DNA from: Limnobacter parvus | GTDB taxonomy: Bacteria; Pseudomonadota; Gammaproteobacteria; Burkholderiales; Burkholderiaceae_B | Length of the DNA stretch: 64,000 bases | Assembly (NCBI RefSeq): GCF_024623725.1 | Contig: NZ_JANKHG010000017.1 | Location: 597,265-661,264, forward strand | Direction: 5' to 3' | Shown: positions 8,717 through 17,131 of the stretch, in pieces | How positions within the stretch are numbered: the first letter of the stretch is position 1 | Layout: each line of letters starts with the position of its first letter | Position numbers and translations under genes: made by a program | The notes under the pieces: model-generated | Seen by the model: only the letters and a program-made list of their open reading frames with translations | Told to the model about the DNA's origin: nothing | Database searches by the model: none

Positions 8717-10060
8717 TCAGAAAATCAGCCTTTGAATATCATTAAAAAAAGCAACACTGGTCAATGCGCCAATGAGCAAAATACCAAGTTTTTGGCCACG
8801 AATCTGCCAGACTTCTTCAACTGGTTTGCCTCTGACTATTTCGGCCAAATAATACATCAAGTGCCCACCATCCAAGAGCGGAATAGGCAAAAGATTCAAA
8901 ATCCCTAGGCTAACAGAAACCATCGCCAGAAATCCGAAAAACGGAAGAATTCCCAAGCTAGACGATTCACCCGCGGCAGATGCGATCGACACGGGGCCGC
9001 TCAAGTGGTTCCACGACAAATCGCCGGTTACCATTTTACCCAACGCAGCCAGTGAAAATACGCTGACTTCGACCATTCGACCTGCGCCTTCCAGCAAAGA
9101 ATCAATAGGACCCAGTGGGTTGTTCACGATGACAGACTCACCGCCAATTGAAAGACCCAAACGCCCAATCGTTGACCCATCATCCTGCTCGACGGGCTCA
9201 GGGGTCGCCTTCAACGAGATTTCTTGAGCATCTCGTCGAACCAAAATATCCGTGACTTCAGAAGGCCGCTGCTTGATCAGTTCGGTGAACTGCGCAGACG
9301 TCTCGACCGGAATAGTTGCAACACTAATTAACTGGTCACCGTTGACAAACCCGGCGGCGGCCGCGGCACTGCCCTCGCCTACTGCGCGCACAAACACACT
9401 TTTCTCAAAGGGCAGAAATCCAAGCTCACGACTAAGTGTTGGACCCAACTCCGCATCGATGGAAGCCGCTGGAATCGTTTGGAGCGATAGCGCTTCTCCA
9501 CCCCGATTCACTGCAATATCAAGATCGTTTTTAAACAGTTTTGCCTTAATCAGTGCCCAGGACACTTCATTCCAGTTCTTGGTGCCATCACCATTGACAG
9601 AAGTGATCTCGTCGCCCAATTTCAAGCCCGCTTGAGCAGCAGCTGAGTTTTGAATGGGGGCTGCCGTTTGGGTGGCGAGGCCCAAGGGTTGCATGTATGC
9701 CAAAAAGCCGTAAATCAGTGCGGCAAGGATCAGATTGGCCATGGGGCCTGCCAGCACAACTGCAATTCGTTGTCCAACAGGTTTCCTGTTAAAGGACTCG
9801 GACAGATCAATATCGTGGCCTTTCAGGCTGTCGGGGTCGCGTTCGTCCAGCATGCGCACATACCCACCCAGTGGAATCCACCCAATCGTCCACTCTACTT
9901 TCGTTTTCCTATTAACCCATTGAAAAATTGGTTTGCCGAAACCCACCGAAAAGCGGATAACCCGCACGCCGTAGAAGCGCGCCACCGAGTAATGCCCGTA
10001 TTCATGGATGAACACCAGAATTCCCAAGGCCACCAAAAATGAAATGATCGAATTCAACAT
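8717..10060 (-). CDS. rseP: RIP metalloprotease RseP (site-2 protease)
   Basis: A 447-residue intramembrane zinc protease. The start at 10060 (MLNSIISFLVALG) was preferred over an upstream in-frame start at 10165 because it sits just after dxr and places the first membrane helix at the N-terminus, as in the family. The HEYGH zinc site is at residues 19-23. Two PDZ-like domains lie in the middle, and a second metal-ligand motif, LLPIPLLDGGH, lies in a late membrane segment. The family cleaves anti-sigma factor RseA in the envelope stress response and clears signal peptide remnants. Confidence 0.95.
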   Translation of the reverse strand: MLNSIISFLVALGILVFIHEYGHYSVARFYGVRVIRFSVGFGKPIFQWVNRKTKVEWTIGWIPLGGYVRMLDERDPDSLKGHDIDLSESFNRKPVGQRIAVVLAGPMANLILAALIYGFLAYMQPLGLATQTAAPIQNSAAAQAGLKLGDEITSVNGDGTKNWNEVSWALIKAKLFKNDLDIAVNRGGEALSLQTIPAASIDAELGPTLSRELGFLPFEKSVFVRAVGEGSAAAAAGFVNGDQLISVATIPVETSAQFTELIKQRPSEVTDILVRRDAQEISLKATPEPVEQDDGSTIGRLGLSIGGESVIVNNPLGPIDSLLEGAGRMVEVSVFSLAALGKMVTGDLSWNHLSGPVSIASAAGESSSLGILPFFGFLAMVSVSLGILNLLPIPLLDGGHLMYYLAEIVRGKPVEEVWQIRGQKLGILLIGALTSVAFFNDIQRLIF

Positions 10061-10073
10061 ATTTGTCCTGCGA

Positions 10074-11273
10074 TTAAAGCTTTCCGACACACTCAGTAGC
10101 ATAAACCCTAACTGTGTTGTCCAAGGCGAATGCATCATCCAGGCCGCGCACAGATTCACCGGCAAAACGAGATAAGCAGGCCTCTGTCAAGCGGACTATG
10201 TCCATGTAAGAAATTTTTTCGTTCAGGAATAGATCTACGGCGATCTCGTTGGCTGCGTTGAACACCGGCGCCAGAGTGTCTGGCTTGTTGAGTACTTCAA
10301 AAGCCAGCTTCAGCATTGGAAAGCGCGTTAGGTCAGGCTCTTCAAAATGTAGCCGAGCCAGTTGGGCGAGATTCAGGCGAGGTGAGCCCGACTCGATTCG
10401 ATCGGGCAAGCCCAGCACGTGTGCAATCGGGGTTCGCATGTCTGGACAGCCAAGCTGAGCTAGCATGCTGCCGTCTTTGTACTCAACCAGCGAATGAACG
10501 ATGGATTCCGGATGAACCAGCACCGACAACTGCGTGGCTGGAAGACCGAAAAGCCACAATGCCTCGATTAGCTCCAGGCCTTTGTTGGCCATGGTTGAGC
10601 TGTCGACAGAAATTTTTCTGCCCATTACCCAGTTTGGATGGGCAACCGCTTGGGCGGGTGTAACCTGCTCAAGTTCAGCGAGAGATTTTTTGCGAAATGG
10701 GCCACCAGAAGCGGTCAATATCATACGCTCAATACCAAATTCTTGAGGTCGGCTTAAATCGTAATTCGACGGCAAACACTGGTAGATGGCGTTGTGCTCG
10801 GAATCGACAGGCAAGATGGTGGCCCCTGACTCCAGACAAGCCTTAATCATAAATCGACCCGCAAGCACCAAGGACTCTTTATTGGCCAACAAAACTTTTT
10901 TGCCCGCCTGAAGCGCGCTAAGTGTTGGCTTCAAACCTGCGGATCCAACAATGGCAGCCACAACCGTATCGACGTTGGTGCTTTGGCATACACGGTGTAA
11001 GTCTTTCACAGAGCCTAGGTCGGGTGAATAGCCTAGCTGATGCCTCAACTTCTCGCTGTAACCGCCTTTTTGCCAGCTTGAAAGCGCAGTGTCGTCGCAA
11101 ATGATGAGTGATTCTGGCCTGTGAGCGCAAGCCTGCTTAAACAGCAAATCAATGTTTTTGCCGGCAGCGAGCCCGGTAACAGAAAACCGGTCGGGGTGCC
11201 TGGCCACGACATCCAGCGTATTCACGCCGATTGTGCCAGTGGCCCCCAAAAGCAAAAGTTTCTGTGAAGCCAT
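10074..11273 (-). CDS. dxr: 1-deoxy-D-xylulose 5-phosphate reductoisomerase
   Basis: A 399-residue enzyme making 2-C-methylerythritol 4-phosphate, the first committed step of the non-mevalonate isoprenoid pathway. It has an N-terminal NADPH fold (LLGATGTIGVNTLDVV), the ANKESLV segment, the PVDSEHNAIYQCL metal-binding motif and the flexible-loop SGGPFR region. It feeds undecaprenyl synthesis by UppS, encoded two genes upstream. It starts 4 bases after cdsA. Confidence 0.97.
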   Translation of the reverse strand: MASQKLLLLGATGTIGVNTLDVVARHPDRFSVTGLAAGKNIDLLFKQACAHRPESLIICDDTALSSWQKGGYSEKLRHQLGYSPDLGSVKDLHRVCQSTNVDTVVAAIVGSAGLKPTLSALQAGKKVLLANKESLVLAGRFMIKACLESGATILPVDSEHNAIYQCLPSNYDLSRPQEFGIERMILTASGGPFRKKSLAELEQVTPAQAVAHPNWVMGRKISVDSSTMANKGLELIEALWLFGLPATQLSVLVHPESIVHSLVEYKDGSMLAQLGCPDMRTPIAHVLGLPDRIESGSPRLNLAQLARLHFEEPDLTRFPMLKLAFEVLNKPDTLAPVFNAANEIAVDLFLNEKISYMDIVRLTEACLSRFAGESVRGLDDAFALDNTVRVYATECVGKL

Positions 11274-11277
11274 TTAT

Positions 11278-12120
11278 CTAACCCGAGATCGCTGTGACCA
11301 ATAAAATGGCCAATGGGAGCACTGGCAACTGCGCATCAATTCTATCCAGCACTCCACCGTGTCCTGGCAGTAGCTGACTGCTGTCCTTCAAACCCGCCCT
11401 TCGCTTTAACATGGACTCAAACAGGTCACCCACAACACTGTAAGCGCTTAACACCAACAACCAAAATGAAAACACTGCAGGGTGCCACCGCTCGAACGCC
11501 ATCACTTGCCAGGTACTTTCTAGGAAGGGATAGGCGCCAGCTAGCAAAACAACGACCCAGCTAATTGCAAGCACGCTAAAAGCGCCGCCCACAGCGCCTT
11601 CCCAGCTTTTTCCTGGAGAAATTCGCGGAGCCAGCTTTCGTTTTCCAAAGGTTTTTCCAAAGAAATAGGCGAAAATATCGGCGACGAAGCAAATTGCGAT
11701 GGTGCTTAGTAAAAACACTATTCCGTGCGTTTTGGTGATGATCAATGCAAGGCCTGCAGCGCCGATCAGCATAAAACCGACTAGTCCAAACAGATAGTGG
11801 TTGCCCAGCACACCCACGGAAACGTTTCGCAGGCACCACGGGGCAAATGCAACCCAAAACACACTAGCAATTGCAAGCAAGGGGAAGCCCTGGGTTTGTA
11901 AATTAAAGGCGTAATTGGCAAGCAAACAGATGCCAGTGCCTAGAAGTGCGTAAAGAATTGACTTGGTCGATTTAAATTGACCAAGTCTCGCCCACTCCCA
12001 AAAAGCGCAGGCTAGTACGGTCAGTACAAAAATGTTCCAGCCAGTGCTGCCGCCGTAGATCAACACTCCAAGCAGCAAGACCAGCAAGACCACCGCGGTG
12101 ATCACGCGCGTTCGAAGCAT
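11278..12120 (-). CDS. cdsA: Phosphatidate cytidylyltransferase
   Basis: A 280-residue polytopic membrane enzyme making CDP-diacylglycerol from CTP and phosphatidic acid. The family signature is SMLKRRAGLKDSSQLLPGHG followed by GVLDRIDA, holding the metal-binding aspartates. About eight hydrophobic segments are visible. The start at 12120 (MLRTRVITAVVLL) is chosen over the open frame to 12171, which would overlap uppS and add a non-membrane leader. Confidence 0.94.
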   Translation of the reverse strand: MLRTRVITAVVLLVLLLGVLIYGGSTGWNIFVLTVLACAFWEWARLGQFKSTKSILYALLGTGICLLANYAFNLQTQGFPLLAIASVFWVAFAPWCLRNVSVGVLGNHYLFGLVGFMLIGAAGLALIITKTHGIVFLLSTIAICFVADIFAYFFGKTFGKRKLAPRISPGKSWEGAVGGAFSVLAISWVVVLLAGAYPFLESTWQVMAFERWHPAVFSFWLLVLSAYSVVGDLFESMLKRRAGLKDSSQLLPGHGGVLDRIDAQLPVLPLAILLVTAISG

Positions 12121-12148
12121 GTTTTTTATGTCTCGTATGTGAACGATT

Positions 12149-12937
12149 TCACTGGGCAGACTGCCGAACATTCATCAGCATGGGCTGGATCTGTTCGGAT
12201 GTGCGGCCGAAGCGACGTTCTCTGTTGTTATAGGAATCAATGGCTTCCAGCAACATCGGCTTGCCAAAGTCGGGCCAAAACTTGTCAGTGAAGTAAAACT
12301 CCGTGTATGCCAATTGCCACAGCAAAAAATTGGAGACGCGCTGCTCGCCGCCTGTGCGAATAAAAAGATCTGGCTCGGGGCTACCGTGCAGGCACAAATG
12401 CTGAGCTAGGGTTGCCTCTGTAATCTGACCAGGATCGCTGGCCAATTCGGGTCGAACCGACAGCATTTTTTTTGTGGCTTGCAAGATATCCCAGCGCCCA
12501 CCGTAATTGGCTGCGATATTTAGACACAAGCGAGTGTTGTTTTTGGTCAGATCCTGTGCGGACGCAATGGCTGCCTGCAGTTCCGGTTCAAACGCAGTGG
12601 TGTCGCCAATAATTCTCAGGCAAATATTCTCGCGGTGCATCGCTTCCACATCTTTGCGCAATACGCGCACAAAGAGGCGCATCAGCAGGCTGACCTCTTC
12701 CGCAGGTCGACGCCAGTTTTCGGATGAAAACGCAAAAAGGGTGAGATGCTCTATACCCAGTTCGCAACAGGCCTCGACCGTTCTTTTGACTGCATCCACC
12801 CCGCGTTTGTGCCCCGCAATGCGCGGCATCAAGCGACTTTTTGCCCAACGACCATTGCCATCCATCACGATTGCGACGTGCTTTGGAATACTGGATACGC
12901 TAGGGATATCCAGTGTTGAGCTGGTGAAGGCAGTCAT
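12149..12937 (-). CDS. uppS: Undecaprenyl diphosphate synthase
   Basis: A 262-residue cis-prenyltransferase that adds eight isopentenyl units to farnesyl diphosphate, giving the lipid carrier for peptidoglycan and O-antigen. The conserved [13 protein letters not shown] contains the catalytic Asp26. C-terminal signatures [20 protein letters not shown] and the [13 protein letters not shown] stretch are intact. It follows frr by 7 bases. Confidence 0.97.
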   Translation of the reverse strand: MTAFTSSTLDIPSVSSIPKHVAIVMDGNGRWAKSRLMPRIAGHKRGVDAVKRTVEACCELGIEHLTLFAFSSENWRRPAEEVSLLMRLFVRVLRKDVEAMHRENICLRIIGDTTAFEPELQAAIASAQDLTKNNTRLCLNIAANYGGRWDILQATKKMLSVRPELASDPGQITEATLAQHLCLHGSPEPDLFIRTGGEQRVSNFLLWQLAYTEFYFTDKFWPDFGKPMLLEAIDSYNNRERRFGRTSEQIQPMLMNVRQSAQ

Positions 12938-12944
12938 TAATTGC

Positions 12945-13505
12945 TTAAACCGTCATGATTTCGGCTTCTTTGGATTGCAAAACCTGGTCGACTTCTGCAA
13001 CGAACTTGTCGGTCAGCTTTTGAATGTCACCTTGCGCCCGGCGCTCATCATCCTCAGAAATTTCTTTGTCGTTCACCAAGCGCTTCAAGGATTCGTTCGC
13101 ATCTCGGCGTAAGTTACGAATTGCCACCTTGGTCTGTTCGCCCTCGCCTTTGATGAATTTGGTCAATTCACGGCGACGTTCTTCAGTCAACGCAGGCATC
13201 GGCACGCGAATCGTTTCCCCCATTGATGCAGGGTTCAGGCCAAGATCTGACTCGCGAATGGCCTTTTCAACTGCATTGGCCATGTTTTTCTCCCAAGGTT
13301 GAACCACAATGGTGCGCGCATCGGCCAAGCTAAGGTTGGCCACTTGGGAAATTGGCACCATGGAGCCGTAATAGTCCACTTGAACGTGGTCTAGGATGCC
13401 TGTATGGGCGCGCCCGGTTCGTACCTTTTGTAGGTCGGTTTTCAAAGATTCAATGGATCTCACCATCTTGTCTTCTGTGGTCTTGCGAATGTCTGCAACG
13501 CTCAT
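12945..13505 (-). CDS. frr: Ribosome recycling factor
   Basis: A 186-residue tRNA-shaped factor that, with EF-G, splits post-termination ribosomes. Full family length. Conserved segments are [23 protein letters not shown] near the N-terminus (listed as positions about 25-47) and the helical hinge with VRNLRRDAN-type basic residues. It lies 55 bases after pyrH in the usual order. Confidence 0.97.
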   Translation of the reverse strand: MSVADIRKTTEDKMVRSIESLKTDLQKVRTGRAHTGILDHVQVDYYGSMVPISQVANLSLADARTIVVQPWEKNMANAVEKAIRESDLGLNPASMGETIRVPMPALTEERRRELTKFIKGEGEQTKVAIRNLRRDANESLKRLVNDKEISEDDERRAQGDIQKLTDKFVAEVDQVLQSKEAEIMTV

Positions 13506-13560
13506 GATTGGATTCTCACTGCTTTGGTCGATATTAATGTTCTATTAATAGCTCGATTGA

Positions 13561-14271
13561 TTACATGTGCACCAAGGTGCCCTCGTTTTCTCCTGCAACT
13601 GCACGATGCAGCGCACCGGGCTTGTTGATGGAAAACACCCGAATTGGAAGCTTCTGATCGCGGCAAAGCGCAAATGCAGTTGCATCCATTACTTCGAGAT
13701 TCTTCGAAATTGCTTCATTGAAGGAGATTTTTTCGTACCGTGTAGCGGTCGGATCTTTATTGGGGTCTGCGGTGTAGATACCATCCACTTTGGTGGCTTT
13801 CAATACAACTTCCGCTCCAATTTCAGAGCCGCGCAGTGCTGCAGCGGTGTCCGTGGTGAAAAACGGGTTGCCTGTACCGGCAGCGAAAATTACGACCTTG
13901 CCTTCTTCCAGGTAACGAATTGCTTTCGGACGGATGTAGGGCTCAACAACCTGTTCAATATTTAAAGCAGATTGCACTCTGGCTTCAACACCAGCGCGTC
14001 GAAATGCGTCTTGCAAAGCCAGGGCATTCATTACGGTCGCCATCATTCCCATGTAATCGGCAGTTGCGCGATCCATGCCCGCAGCGCCCGGTGCTATGCC
14101 CCTGAAAATGTTTCCGCCGCCGATTACCACGGCCAACTCAACTCCTGAAGCAGAGACTTCAGCTACCTCTGCAACCATTCTTTCTATCGTCTGGCGATTG
14201 ATGCCGTAGGAGTCTTCTCCCATCAGGGCTTCGCCTGACAATTTGAGTAACACACGTTTGTATGCTGCCAT
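13561..14271 (-). CDS. pyrH: UMP kinase
   Basis: A 236-residue hexameric amino-acid-kinase-fold enzyme that phosphorylates UMP to UDP. Visible motifs are [14 protein letters not shown] at the N-terminus, [10 protein letters not shown] for phosphate binding and the [18 protein letters not shown] segment typical of bacterial PyrH. A Rho-independent terminator of tsf lies upstream, so pyrH probably starts a new transcription unit of its own. Confidence 0.97.
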   Translation of the reverse strand: MAAYKRVLLKLSGEALMGEDSYGINRQTIERMVAEVAEVSASGVELAVVIGGGNIFRGIAPGAAGMDRATADYMGMMATVMNALALQDAFRRAGVEARVQSALNIEQVVEPYIRPKAIRYLEEGKVVIFAAGTGNPFFTTDTAAALRGSEIGAEVVLKATKVDGIYTADPNKDPTATRYEKISFNEAISKNLEVMDATAFALCRDQKLPIRVFSINKPGALHRAVAGENEGTLVHM

Positions 14272-14309
14272 TCAAGCCTCTAGTTGGATCATTGACAGGA
14301 TTCTATAAC

Positions 14310-14338
14310 GTAATACGCTCGGATTAGAGTACCCGCAA
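14310..14338 (-). promoter_or_regulatory. Possible sigma-70 promoter for pyrH
   Basis: On the minus strand TTGCGG (14338-14333) is separated by 17 bases from TATTAC (14315-14310), about 40 bases before the pyrH start and just after the tsf terminator. Three of six -35 bases and four of six -10 bases match consensus. The position is sensible but the score is moderate. Confidence 0.35.
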
Positions 14339-14370
14339 ATAAAAAGGGGTTTCTCGACTAGAGAAACCCC
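14336..14370 (-). terminator. Rho-independent terminator after tsf
   Basis: A perfect 10-base-pair stem (GGGGTTTCTC / GAGAAACCCC) with a 5-base loop is followed on the minus strand by TTTTTATTTG. It lies between the tsf stop and pyrH, so it should end most rpsB-tsf transcripts. Confidence 0.9.
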
Positions 14371-14386
14371 TCGTTCACTGCGGCAA

Positions 14387-15277
14387 TTAACGGCCTGCGG
14401 CGGCAGCGGCGGCTTGCGCGGCTACTTCAGCGGCGAAGTCATTCACCTTCTTCTCGATGCCTTCGCCCACGATGAAAAGTTCGAAGCTATTTACTTCGCT
14501 GTTCTTGCTCTTGAGCATGGCTTCAACGGTCAGCTTGTCGTCTTTCACGAAAGGCTGAGACAACAGGGCAACTTCCTTCAGGAATTTCTTGATTGAACCC
14601 TCAACCATTTTCTCCGCGATGTCGGCTGGCTTGCCTGACTCTTCCGCTTTGGCTTTGGCTACCGAGCGTTCACGATCGATGTCTTCCTGTGGTACGCCAC
14701 TCTCGTGCAGTGCTTTTGGCTTTGTGGCCGCAATGTGCAGGGCAACGTCTTTACCAACATTGTCGTCGCTGCCTGTGTAGTCGACCAAAACACCAATTTT
14801 GCCGCCGTGAATATAGGAACTCAGGCTGCCCTTTGCTTCAACACGTTTGAAGCGACGAACGGACATGTTCTCACCAATTTTGCCGATCAAGGCTGTACGA
14901 ACGCTTTCAACAGTACCTTCACCCAATGGCAAGGCAGACAATGCCTCTACACTGGCTGGGTTGTTGTCGGCGATCAACTTGGATACATTGGCCACGAAAG
15001 CTAGGAAGTCGTCATTCTTGGCCACGAAGTCTGTTTCACAGTTTACTTCTACAATTGTGCCCAAGGTATTGTTTTCGTTGATATAAATACCAACAAGTCC
15101 TTCTGCGGTTACACGTGCTGCCGCTTTGCCAGCCTTGCTGCCCAATTTCACGCGCAGAATCTCCTCTGCCTTTTCCATGTCGCCGCCGGCTTCGGTCAGG
15201 GCTTTTTTGCATTCCATCATGGGTGCGTCGGTTTTCTCGCGCAGTACTTTAACCATTGCTGCTGTAATTTCAGCCAT
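14387..15277 (-). CDS. tsf: Elongation factor Ts
   Basis: A 296-residue nucleotide exchange factor for EF-Tu. Signatures are [12 protein letters not shown] near the N-terminus and [11 protein letters not shown]. The start at 15277 ([10 protein letters not shown]) is supported by an AGGAG ribosome site 6-7 bases upstream; the frame is open farther upstream but that region contains the rpsB terminator. An alanine-rich C-terminal tail ends the protein. Confidence 0.97.
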   Translation of the reverse strand: MAEITAAMVKVLREKTDAPMMECKKALTEAGGDMEKAEEILRVKLGSKAGKAAARVTAEGLVGIYINENNTLGTIVEVNCETDFVAKNDDFLAFVANVSKLIADNNPASVEALSALPLGEGTVESVRTALIGKIGENMSVRRFKRVEAKGSLSSYIHGGKIGVLVDYTGSDDNVGKDVALHIAATKPKALHESGVPQEDIDRERSVAKAKAEESGKPADIAEKMVEGSIKKFLKEVALLSQPFVKDDKLTVEAMLKSKNSEVNSFELFIVGEGIEKKVNDFAAEVAAQAAAAAAGR

Positions 15278-15311
15278 TGATGTTCTCCTAAAGTCGGATT
15301 CTGAATTAGAC

Positions 15312-15337
15312 AAAAAAAAGGGGCGACTGATCGCCCC
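15312..15337 (-). terminator. Intercistronic terminator between rpsB and tsf
   Basis: A 7-base-pair GC-rich stem (GGGGCGA / TCGCCCC) with a CTGA loop is followed on the minus strand by eight T. It lies 20 bases after the rpsB stop and 35 bases before the tsf start, and may act as a partial terminator that lowers tsf relative to rpsB or stabilises the rpsB 3' end. Confidence 0.85.
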
Positions 15338-15357
15338 GTTGGAAGACGAAGGTTTAA

Positions 15358-16113
15358 TTAACCTTCTGCTCCCTCTTCAGACACTTCAACGAACTCGTCG
15401 CCGCCCTTGATTGCTTCAACTACATCGTTAACAGCCTGGTCACGGCCGGCCAGTACGGCGTCTGCAACAGAACGGGCGTACAAACGAATTGCGCGTGCAG
15501 AATCATCATTGCCAGGAATGACGTAGCTGACACCAGCTGGTGAGTGGTTTGTGTCAACGATACCGACCACTGGGATACCCAGCTTCTCGGCTTCGGTGAT
15601 CGCAATTTTGTGGAAGCCGACGTCGCAAACAAAAATTGCATCAGGCAATGTGGGCATGTCTTTGATGCCACCGATTGACTGGTTCAGTTTTTCCATTTCA
15701 CGTGCAAACATCAATGCTTCTTTCTTGGACATGTGCTCTGTACCGCCGTCGGCGATAATGGCTTCCATGTCTTTCAGGCGTTTGATGGATGTTTTGACTG
15801 TTTTGAAGTTGGTCAACATGCCACCCAACCAACGCTGGTCAACGAAAGGCATGCCGCAGCGTGCTGCTTCTTCAGCGATGATTTCCTTGGCTTGACGCTT
15901 GGTACATACAAACAGGATGTTGCCGCGATTGGCAGACAGGCGCTTTACAAACTTCAGCGCGTCGTCAAGCATTACGACAGTTTTTTCCAGATTGATAATG
16001 TGAATTTTGTTACGATGGCCGTAAATATAAGGGGCCATTTTAGGATTCCAGAAGCGGGTTTGGTGGCCAAAGTGGCAACCAGCTTCCAGCATTTCGCGCA
16101 TTGATGCTGCCAT
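15358..16113 (-). CDS. rpsB: 30S ribosomal protein S2
   Basis: A 251-residue ribosomal protein of the small-subunit head-body junction. The N-terminal [20 protein letters not shown] and the [18 protein letters not shown] segment are highly conserved in S2. An acidic tail follows the core. It begins the rpsB-tsf unit and is transcribed away from map; its promoter must lie in the 207-base gap upstream. Confidence 0.98.
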   Translation of the reverse strand: MAASMREMLEAGCHFGHQTRFWNPKMAPYIYGHRNKIHIINLEKTVVMLDDALKFVKRLSANRGNILFVCTKRQAKEIIAEEAARCGMPFVDQRWLGGMLTNFKTVKTSIKRLKDMEAIIADGGTEHMSKKEALMFAREMEKLNQSIGGIKDMPTLPDAIFVCDVGFHKIAITEAEKLGIPVVGIVDTNHSPAGVSYVIPGNDDSARAIRLYARSVADAVLAGRDQAVNDVVEAIKGGDEFVEVSEEGAEG

Positions 16114-16320
16114 GAATTTCTCCAGTATAGACAGGGTTAAGTGGGTTTGTACTGGGCTAAAAAGTAGCTTTTAAAGCGAACTTTGCTAGCACCCTGTCGC
16201 ACAAACCGTTAAATTTACTCTTTAGCGCTGATTAACTGATTAAGTTGCACGTGGCGGTAGAGCAGCCAAAGATTATACTCGGTTAAAATACGTTAGCTCA
16301 AGCAGGAATTAAACAAAACC
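16114..16320. promoter_or_regulatory. Divergent promoter region of rpsB and map
   Basis: This 207-base gap separates two genes transcribed apart. On the plus strand TATACT (16274-16279) and TAAAAT (16284-16289) are -10-like hexamers 40-50 bases before map; TTGCAC at 16245-16250 is too far for normal spacing with either. For rpsB I see no well-spaced pair. Promoters are inferred from gene orientation. Confidence 0.4.
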
Positions 16321-17130
16321 ATGAATATTGTGATCAAGAACGAGCATGACATTGAAAAAATGCGTGTTGCAGGGCGTTTGGCCTCTGAAGTACTAGACTT
16401 TATTGGCCCGCACGTGGTTGCTGGTGTAACCACTGAAGAACTTGACAAGCTTTGCCACGATTTCATCGTGCAGGTTCAAGACGCTATTCCTGCTCCTCTG
16501 AATTATGCGCCCCCCGGTTATAGCCCCTACCCCAAGTCTATTTGCACGTCTGTGAATCACCAGATTTGTCACGGCGTACCTGGCCCGAAGAAATTGAAGA
16601 ATGGCGACATCATTAACATTGACATCACGGTGATCAAAGATGGGTATCACGGTGACACCAGCCGCATGTTCATTGTAGGTGAAGGTTCGCTGGCTGCACG
16701 ACGCTTGTGCGAAATCACCTTTGAGGCAATGTGGTTGGGTATTGAACAGGTGAAGCCTGGTGCCACTTTGGGTGATGTGGGCGCAGCCATCCAAAAGTTT
16801 GCAGAAGGTTTCGGTTATTCTGTCGTTCGCGAATTCTGCGGACATGGCATTGGCACCAAATTTCATGAAGAACCCCAGGTACTTCACTATGGCAAGCCCG
16901 GTACTGGCATAACCTTGGTCGAAGGCATGATTTTCACAATCGAGCCCATGCTAAATGCGGGTCGACGTGAAATCAAAGAAATGCCGGATGGATGGACCAT
17001 CGTAACCAAAGACCACAGCCTGTCGGCCCAATGGGAGCACACCGTGTTGGTTACCGCCGATGGCTATGAAATTTTGACCGTGTCTGAAGGCACACCGGCC
17101 AACCCACGGTTGAAGAAAGAGGCTGCATAA
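16321..17130 (+). CDS. map: Methionine aminopeptidase, type I
   Basis: A 269-residue metalloenzyme that removes the initiator methionine from new proteins. The five metal ligands are visible: Asp101, Asp112, His175, Glu208 and Glu239. The FCGHGIGTKFHEEPQ segment is the family signature. Placed back to back with rpsB and followed at once by glnD, an order common in proteobacteria. Confidence 0.97.
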   Translation: MNIVIKNEHDIEKMRVAGRLASEVLDFIGPHVVAGVTTEELDKLCHDFIVQVQDAIPAPLNYAPPGYSPYPKSICTSVNHQICHGVPGPKKLKNGDIINIDITVIKDGYHGDTSRMFIVGEGSLAARRLCEITFEAMWLGIEQVKPGATLGDVGAAIQKFAEGFGYSVVREFCGHGIGTKFHEEPQVLHYGKPGTGITLVEGMIFTIEPMLNAGRREIKEMPDGWTIVTKDHSLSAQWEHTVLVTADGYEILTVSEGTPANPRLKKEAA

Positions 17131-17131
17131 T

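Noticed and set aside
9650-10042. A 130-codon plus-strand frame opposite rseP
   Set aside because: The opposite strand carries the conserved HEYGH and PDZ parts of rseP; no support for a second gene.
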